Below are positions 58,971 through 64,000 of a stretch of DNA of 64,000 nt, in pieces (position 1 is the stretch's first letter; every line of letters starts with the position of its first letter). Position numbers and translations under genes: made by a program. The notes beneath the pieces were generated by a model, which did no database searches, was not told where the DNA came from, and saw only the letters and a list, made by a program, of their open reading frames with translations. The DNA is from Verrucomicrobium sp. (GTDB taxonomy: Bacteria; Verrucomicrobiota; Verrucomicrobiia; Methylacidiphilales; UBA1321). Where the stretch lies: NCBI GenBank assembly GCA_017849585.1, contig JAFIGT010000017.1, positions 179,276-243,275 of the forward strand. The letters are read 5' to 3'.

Positions 58971-59855
58971 TCAAGCCGCCGCTTCCGCCGCCGTGGCAGT
59001 GTTGGCCATGAGCATGGCGATGGTCATCGGTCCGACGCCGCCCGGATTGGGCGTTACGTGCGCGGCCACTTCACAGACCGCCTTGAAATCGATGTCACCG
59101 ACGAGCCGGTAACCGCGCGGATCGTTCGCATCGGTCACGCGATTTACACCTACGTCGATCACGGTTGCGCCGGGTTTGACCATGTCTGCTTTCACAAATT
59201 CCGTCTGACCCATCGCGGCAATCAGGATATCCGCGCGACGGCAATGCTCTGCGATGTCGCGGCTGCGGGAATGCAGCACCGTGATGGTCGCGTTGGCGTG
59301 CTTCGCCTTTTGCACCAGGATCGCTGCCATCGGTTTACCGACGATATTGCCGCGACCGAGAATGACGACGTGCGCGCCCTCGACCGGAATCTTGCTGCGG
59401 ATCAGCAACTCATGCACCCCGGCGGGCGTGCATGGTTTGAAACCACCTTCTTCGCCGAGGAGCAGCTTGCCTACATTGACCGGGTGAAAGCCGTCGACGT
59501 CCTTGCTCGGCAGTACGGTGGAGAACACTTTCGTCTCGGAAATATGTTTCGGCAGCGGGGCCTGTACGAGAATGCCGTGAACGGATTTGTCTGCGTTCAA
59601 TTTCTCCAGCAGCGCGAGCAACTCCGCCTCCGTCGTTGCCTCCGGCAGGACGATGGTATCGGACTTGATGCCCAGCTCGAGCGCCTTCTTGCCCTTCATG
59701 CGCACGTAGGCTTGCGAGGCGGGGTCTTCGCCGACGCGGACGAAGGTGATGCCGGGGGTGATCCCCTTGGTTTTCAAGGCCGCCACGCGGGCAGCGGTTT
59801 CAGAGTGGATGGCTTGGGCAATCGCCTTGCCGTCGATCAATTGGGCCGTGGACAT
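58971..59855 (-). CDS. folD: Methylene-THF dehydrogenase/cyclohydrolase
   Basis: FolD interconverts methylene-, methenyl- and formyl-tetrahydrofolate in the cytosol. The 294 residues have VGEDPASQAYVRMKGKKA with the catalytic Lys, VQAPLPKH, GFHPVNVGKL, the NADP-binding GRGNIVGKPMA and TPNPGGVGPMTIAMLM. The ATG at 59855 begins the family sequence MSTAQLIDGKAIAQAI; the frame extends to 59894. Confidence 0.95.
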   Translation of the reverse strand: MSTAQLIDGKAIAQAIHSETAARVAALKTKGITPGITFVRVGEDPASQAYVRMKGKKALELGIKSDTIVLPEATTEAELLALLEKLNADKSVHGILVQAPLPKHISETKVFSTVLPSKDVDGFHPVNVGKLLLGEEGGFKPCTPAGVHELLIRSKIPVEGAHVVILGRGNIVGKPMAAILVQKAKHANATITVLHSRSRDIAEHCRRADILIAAMGQTEFVKADMVKPGATVIDVGVNRVTDANDPRGYRLVGDIDFKAVCEVAAHVTPNPGGVGPMTIAMLMANTATAAEAAA

Positions 59856-59942
59856 ATCGCCGCCTATGAGACGGCTCTGCGTCGCAAAAGTCAATCGTCG
59901 ACGTAACTCCCCGATGGATTATCAATAGGGAAACCGGACGGC

Positions 59943-62234
59943 TCAGACCTCGGCCTGGAGCGTCGCGAAGCCGCGCTGCAGGGCAGCGCAAAGTTGGTTG
60001 GGATTCATCGGCTTGGTCAGGAAATCATCCATGCCAGCCGCGATCGCTTGGGCGCGGTCGTTTTGCAGCACGCTGGCCGTCAAGGCGATGATATGCACGT
60101 GCGGTCGGCGTGTTTCCTTCCATTGAATTCCTTTTTCCAACGCGCGGATCTGTCGGGTGGCGGCATATCCATCCATCTCCGGCATCCCGATGTCCATCAG
60201 GATAATGTCGTACGGTTGTCGTTGTACCGCTTCGATCGCCTCGACGCCGTTGGAGCAAACATCGGCACGATATCCGAGTTTGGTGAGAATAAGCAAGGCG
60301 ACGCGCTGATTGACCGGATTGTCTTCCACGAGGAGCAAACGCAAGGGGTACTGTTGCGCAAATTCGGTGTGAAGGGTCAGTGATTTGGACTGCGATTGTG
60401 GAGCGGAAACAGGTTCGCCTGCGGCGGCGGCACGCTTGCGCATGACCTCGGCCAGGGTGGTTCGCAGGTCGGCCTGGTGAATGGGTTTGGTTACTTTTGC
60501 CTCGAACAGTTCCCGGGTATTGGGAAGGGTGGGATCGTTTTGGGCCAGAGAGGTGAGCAAGACCATGGAGACTCCGCTGGCCTGGGGCAGGGATCGCATG
60601 CGCTGGGCGAGCTGCGCGCCATCCATTTCCGGCAAATGCCGGTCGATGAGCGCCAGATCATAGGCGCGGCCCTGGCGTAAATAGCCCAGCGCTACATCGG
60701 GGCCCTCGGCTATTTCCGGGAGAGCGCCCCAATGTTGCAATTGCGCGCACAGGGCGCGCCGGTTGATGTCGTTATCGTCCACGATGAGAATGCGCTTGCC
60801 GTCGAGATAGCTCTCCTCCTCTGCGTGTTCGGAGTCAGGCGTCTCCGGTACCTTGACGCCCACGGTGATCGTGAAATAGAACGTGGAGCCTTGTTGCGGC
60901 TGGCTCCTCACTGAAATGGTGCCCCCCATGAGTTCCACCAGCCGCTTGCAAATGGCGAGGCCTAGGCCGGTTCCCCCGTACTTGCGTGTGGTGGAGGAAT
61001 CGGCCTGGCTGAAGGCCTTGAAGAGACGCGGTAGTTTATCCGCCGGGATGCCGACACCGGTATCATGCACCGCGAAGTAGAGTTTCACGGCCGCGTTGGA
61101 TGTCGGCGTGGTCAGCGCCTCGCCAATTGTGTCGGGCGCAAGCCGGACTGTGAGGGAGACTTCGCCGCATTCGGTGAATTTCACCGCGTTGCCGACGAGG
61201 TTCACGAGAATCTGCCGCAACCGAGACACGTCGCCCACGATCCATTCCGGAACACCTTCCTCGAAGATGTAATTGAGTTCGATTTTTTTGGCGGCGGCCG
61301 CCTGGGCGGTGAGATCCATCACCTCTTCCACGCACCGGCGCAGGGCGAAGGGATGCATTTCCAGATCCATGCGCGCGGCTTCGATCTTGGAGAAATCGAG
61401 GATGTCGTTGATGAGCATGAGCAGCGCATCGCCGCTGCTGCGGATGGTTTCCGCGAACTCCTTCTGATCGGGATCGAGATGCGTATCCATCAACAAATTG
61501 GCGAATCCGATCACTCCGTTCATCGGGGTGCGGATTTCGTGGCTCATCATGGCGAGGAATTCGCTCTTCGCGCGGTTGGCCGTCTCGGCTTCGTTCTTGG
61601 CGCGCAGATAGTCGGCCGTGCGTTCCTCGACCATTTCCTGAAGGCGCGCGTTGAAGGCGTTGATTTCCGAGGTGAGTTGCAGGCTTTCGATCCGGTTCGA
61701 GGCCGAGGTGAGGATGAGTGAGAGAAAATCGAGCGACAGGTCGGTGCGATCCGGTTGGCTTGCGGGCAGCACGGCAAGGAACATGCCGAACGTGCCGTTG
61801 CGCGTCCCAAGCTGGTGTAGCAACAGATGCGAGCCGTCGAGCTTCGATCGGACAAGTGTCGGGTGGAATTGCTTGATCACCCAGCCGAACGTGCCGGCCT
61901 CGATCTCTGCGAGCATCATTTGCTCCATGCGCTTGAACGTCGTGGAAGGCGAGGCCACGGCGAGTTCGAAATTGGCGTCCTCCGCGTTGACGATGCAAAA
62001 GCCCATCGACTCGCAGCGTAGAACCCTCTCGACCTGGTAGCGGGCTAACTCGACGACATCGAGCAGGGCCTCCGTTTCCAGCAGTGCGCGCTGGAATTCC
62101 TCCAATGCGGAAATATGCACCAGCGTCTCCTGATAGAGACGCAAAACGACCTCGCAATCCGAGCCCGATTTCAAGGGGCACTCGGCCATCGATTTCGGCA
62201 TGGAGTTGAGGGGGGAAGGGTCCGTCATGGGCAC
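59943..62234 (-). CDS. GAF-kinase-REC-REC hybrid sensor protein
   Basis: A 763-residue cytosolic hybrid kinase. Residues about 38-190 resemble a GAF-type sensor domain ([21 protein letters not shown]). A coiled coil follows (about 190-222), then the H-box [12 protein letters not shown] (His232), an ATPase domain ([42 protein letters not shown]) and two receivers, about 482-605 ([10 protein letters not shown], phospho-Asp in [11 protein letters not shown]) and 638-758 ([10 protein letters not shown], phospho-Asp in [12 protein letters not shown]). It follows an HDOD gene by 15 bases. Confidence 0.93.
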   Translation of the reverse strand: MPMTDPSPLNSMPKSMAECPLKSGSDCEVVLRLYQETLVHISALEEFQRALLETEALLDVVELARYQVERVLRCESMGFCIVNAEDANFELAVASPSTTFKRMEQMMLAEIEAGTFGWVIKQFHPTLVRSKLDGSHLLLHQLGTRNGTFGMFLAVLPASQPDRTDLSLDFLSLILTSASNRIESLQLTSEINAFNARLQEMVEERTADYLRAKNEAETANRAKSEFLAMMSHEIRTPMNGVIGFANLLMDTHLDPDQKEFAETIRSSGDALLMLINDILDFSKIEAARMDLEMHPFALRRCVEEVMDLTAQAAAAKKIELNYIFEEGVPEWIVGDVSRLRQILVNLVGNAVKFTECGEVSLTVRLAPDTIGEALTTPTSNAAVKLYFAVHDTGVGIPADKLPRLFKAFSQADSSTTRKYGGTGLGLAICKRLVELMGGTISVRSQPQQGSTFYFTITVGVKVPETPDSEHAEEESYLDGKRILIVDDNDINRRALCAQLQHWGALPEIAEGPDVALGYLRQGRAYDLALIDRHLPEMDGAQLAQRMRSLPQASGVSMVLLTSLAQNDPTLPNTRELFEAKVTKPIHQADLRTTLAEVMRKRAAAAGEPVSAPQSQSKSLTLHTEFAQQYPLRLLLVEDNPVNQRVALLILTKLGYRADVCSNGVEAIEAVQRQPYDIILMDIGMPEMDGYAATRQIRALEKGIQWKETRRPHVHIIALTASVLQNDRAQAIAAGMDDFLTKPMNPNQLCAALQRGFATLQAEV

Positions 62235-62249
62235 GGGGATGGTGGTCGA

Positions 62250-63098
62250 TTACCGGCTCGTTAGAATCCGGGAGACATCTGCCATCTGCCGGTCCAATTC
62301 CTCCACAATCATGGGCAGGGCGCCGGGTTTGATTCCCAGCCGGTTCCAGGCGTCGTTGGAAAGGGGCGGTACATGCGTGGCGCCACTGGACCCGAGGGCC
62401 AATGAATTGATCACCACGTCGGAAACGTGAACGATGGCGGTCTCGGTGATCGCGATCTGGGCCACGCCGGGTTGGTGGTGGCAATGCACGGCTTCACAGA
62501 CGCCTTGGGGTAGTTGCCATTTTTGCAGGATGCGGCCGCCGAGTTCGGCATGGTCGCAACCGAAAATTTCACGTTCGACGCGGTACTCCAGCTCGCCCGA
62601 TTCGCGGCAGCGCTGCAACACTTCGCTGGCTTCCTTGGGCATGCGGATGAACATGAGCAGCCGGCCGATATCGTGCAGCAGGCCGATGAGGAAGAATTTC
62701 TCCGTCTTGTGCTCGCGCCGCTCCGCTGCAAAGAGCCGTGAGCAAATGCCGGTGCCGATGCTGTGCTTCCAGAAGGAATTGATGTCGACCAGGTCGTCGG
62801 ACATACCCTTGAACACGTCGATGACGAAGGTGGCGAGGGCCAGGTCGCGCGTTTGCTGCAACCCGATGAGCGTGATGGCGTCCCCGATATTATCCACTGA
62901 GGTGGGAAAGCCGTAGAAGGAGCTGTTCGCGAGCCGCATCAGGCGGGCGGCGAGGGCTTGGTCGTTGCTGATGATGCGGCCGATGGTGGAGCTGGTGGAA
63001 CGGGGATCGTTGATCGCTTCCTTCAGGTCAAAATAGATGGTGGGCAACGACGGCAGTTCGTTGGAGCGCGCGATCAGTTCTTCCGTCAGGAGTGGCAT
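62250..63098 (-). CDS. HDOD domain signalling protein
   Basis: A 282-residue HDOD protein: NELPSLPTIYFDLKEAI, ALAARLMRLANSSFYGFP, LIGLLHDIGRLLMF (HD pair), FGCDHAELGGRILQKW and VCEAVHCHHQP. It lies between a small protein gene (22 bases upstream) and a hybrid kinase gene, all in one direction, so the three probably form one signalling unit. The catalytic role of HDOD is not established. Confidence 0.9.
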   Translation of the reverse strand: MPLLTEELIARSNELPSLPTIYFDLKEAINDPRSTSSTIGRIISNDQALAARLMRLANSSFYGFPTSVDNIGDAITLIGLQQTRDLALATFVIDVFKGMSDDLVDINSFWKHSIGTGICSRLFAAERREHKTEKFFLIGLLHDIGRLLMFIRMPKEASEVLQRCRESGELEYRVEREIFGCDHAELGGRILQKWQLPQGVCEAVHCHHQPGVAQIAITETAIVHVSDVVINSLALGSSGATHVPPLSNDAWNRLGIKPGALPMIVEELDRQMADVSRILTSR

Positions 63099-63120
63099 GG
63101 GTGTGGTTTGGTTTAGAGGC

Positions 63121-63468
63121 TTACGGGCTGGCAGCTCCGGTCAATTGCCGGGCCCGGCGTTGCACGCTGAGTCGCACGAGTTCATCAATGGCGGGATGTT
63201 CCACGCTGTTGTGTCGCATGCGGGCGAGCACTTCAGTTCGCGCCTGTTCGAGAATTTCGGGACTGAATTGTTCCACGACCATTTCATCGGTGGTGTCGGT
63301 GGGATCGCCTTCCACCTGAACCTCGACCACGCCCCAGGATTTCAGGACACGCAAGTGCTTCTCTGTAACCTCCATAGCCTTCTTGATCAAGAGCTGGCCA
63401 TGGGCGTTCTTGATATCCGCAGCCAAGATACGACCTGGCTTCAGTGATTGTACTGGGACGGTAATCAT
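63121..63468 (-). CDS. Small protein with an HDOD/HD-GYP-associated N-terminal domain
   Basis: A 115-residue protein starting MITVPVQSLKPGRILAADIKN and HGQLLIKKAMEVTEKHLRVLKSWGVVEVQV. This 'LKPGxxLAxDxxxxxGxLLxxKxxxxTExHxxxLKxWG' pattern is common at the N-terminus of HD-GYP and in small partners of HDOD proteins. The C-terminal half is charged and helical. It is the first gene of the HDOD-kinase operon. A sigma-28-like -10 lies upstream. Confidence 0.75.
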   Translation of the reverse strand: MITVPVQSLKPGRILAADIKNAHGQLLIKKAMEVTEKHLRVLKSWGVVEVQVEGDPTDTTDEMVVEQFSPEILEQARTEVLARMRHNSVEHPAIDELVRLSVQRRARQLTGAASP

Positions 63469-63493
63469 GGGGATACGGCGTTATCTTCCCCTT

Positions 63494-63520
63494 CTATCGG
63501 CACAAATTTCCGGCAACTAA
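63494..63520 (-). promoter_or_regulatory. Possible sigma-28-like promoter of the HDOD operon
   Basis: Minus strand TTAG (63520-63517), 15 bases, GCCGATAG (63501-63494). The -10 matches FliA consensus in 7 of 8 positions, the -35 only weakly. The leader of about 19 bases includes AAGGGGAAG as a ribosome site. Confidence 0.35.
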
Positions 63521-63586
63521 ATAAGAAAAACCGGAGGGTGGGCTGGATGGATTATGAGGTTGGAACAAGGGGAGGTTGCGAAAAAA

Positions 63587-63755
63587 AATAGCGTCGACAA
63601 ACGACTACAAGAGTCGACCGCCTCTGTTGGGTGTCGCCGGGGTGTCGACCCAACCGGGCGACTTCGCCTTTCAGATTGGAGATTTCTCTGGGGTTGAAGT
63701 CCGCGCGCATGACTCCTGTTCTAGCAGGAAAACGGGAGGAGCGTTTGCGTTAGGT
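63587..63755 (+). repeat. Dispersed 168-bp intergenic repeat, copy B
   Basis: Inverted copy of the element at 55689-55855, 7.7 kb away. Differences: six single bases and an extra GC. Weaker similarity continues to about 63788. The GTTGGGT/ACCCAAC hairpin (63626-63632 and 63648-63654) is perfect here. It fills the 356-base gap (63469-63824) between two minus-strand genes, along with the promoter-like site at 63494; I see no gene in it. Confidence 0.85.
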
Positions 63756-63824
63756 TTGCTACGTGAGCTGCGTGTGCGACTTTTTTGCGACCGGGCGGGG
63801 AAAAGGCGAGGGCTTCGCGCGGCG

Positions 63825-64000
63825 TCAGGCGGCTTGCGTGAGGCGGTGGATCAACCAGATGACGATCAGGGCGAGGGGGATGGCGAGAAGGAGGAAGAGT
63901 TTGAAATCGCGTTGCCGTTGGGCGCGGAGGACGCGTTTGTTTTTGTGAAGCGGGAGGGGTTCTTCGTTGCGGACGAAACGATGTTCTCCTTCCAGCCGCC
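63825..64000 (-). CDS. C-terminal fragment of a membrane protein
   Basis: The window ends inside this minus-strand gene, so only the last 58 residues are visible, up to a TGA at 63825-63827. They read a charged stretch (RFVRNEEPLPLHKNKRVLRA, then RQRDFK) and a hydrophobic helix (LFLLLAIPLALIVIWLIH) ending RLTQAA, which suggests a tail-anchored or membrane-spanning protein. Nothing more can be said about function. Confidence 0.6.
   Translation of the reverse strand, partial: RLEGEHRFVRNEEPLPLHKNKRVLRAQRQRDFKLFLLLAIPLALIVIWLIHRLTQAA

Noticed and set aside
1..64000. CRISPR arrays, tRNA or rRNA genes, transposases, prophage
   Set aside because: No regularly spaced repeats, no tRNA-like cloverleaf and no transposase, integrase or phage structural motifs were recognised on reading the sequence.

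Overview
The window most likely comes from a motile, Gram-negative member of the Verrucomicrobiota. This is inferred from two PEP-CTERM proteins, many secreted proline-rich proteins of unknown function, a stand-alone SWIB-domain protein, GC-rich coding sequence, and a flagellar operon in the compact order seen in Firmicutes. I could not run a search, so the phylum is an inference. No tRNA, rRNA, CRISPR array or insertion sequence was seen.

Layout. (1) 1-8.5 kb: purB (cut by the window start), a GH43 glycosidase, an ACT-malic enzyme, a PAS hybrid histidine kinase, a secreted protein, a SWIB protein with a strong terminator, and a CBS-PAS-DUF4388 protein. (2) 8.5-13.1 kb: the phosphate transporter operon pstS-pstC-pstA-pstB (minus strand), without phoU, followed by a 55-residue ORF. 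(3) 13.3-30.6 kb: a dicarboxylate/amino-acid symporter, proC, a response regulator, several secreted proteins (a PEP-CTERM trypsin-like protease, a PotD-like lipoprotein), an HDOD gene followed by a hybrid kinase, a PEP-CTERM ORF fused in frame to an LVIVD beta-propeller, and a divergent LacI regulator. (4) 30.6-48.5 kb: a minus-strand motility block. It runs cheX, REC-REC-STAS, a secreted protein, a TPR protein, a sigma-54 response regulator, then flgB-flgC-fliE-fliF-fliG-fliH-fliI-fliJ-motE-fliK-X-flgD-flgE-fliL-fliM-fliN. (5) 48.6-51.3 kb: a plus-strand HDOD, phosphotransferase-like, lipoprotein operon and a FlgM-like gene. (6) 51.4-53.8 kb: an ECF sigma operon with two membrane proteins, divergent from an outer-membrane barrel gene. 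(7) 54-64 kb: psd-pssA, hcp, cysH, an AraC-type regulator, folD, a second HDOD-hybrid kinase pair, and a truncated membrane protein.

How it works together. Motility and two-component signalling dominate. FliA(sigma-28)-like promoters (TAAA-N15-xCCGATAx) can be read ahead of cheX, the FlgM-like gene, an HDOD gene, a stand-alone response regulator and a second HDOD operon, which suggests a motility/signalling regulon. The ECF operon (sigma, 96-residue one-TM protein, 136-residue Spy/CnrX-like protein) and the divergent barrel gene have almost identical promoters, GTAACC-N15-YGGTCT, so this looks like a self-regulated envelope-sensing switch resembling CnrYXH. It is the best candidate here for an undescribed system. 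Two copies of a ~168-bp intergenic repeat in opposite orientation bracket the last 7.7 kb, and hcp has a perfect FNR-type palindrome upstream.
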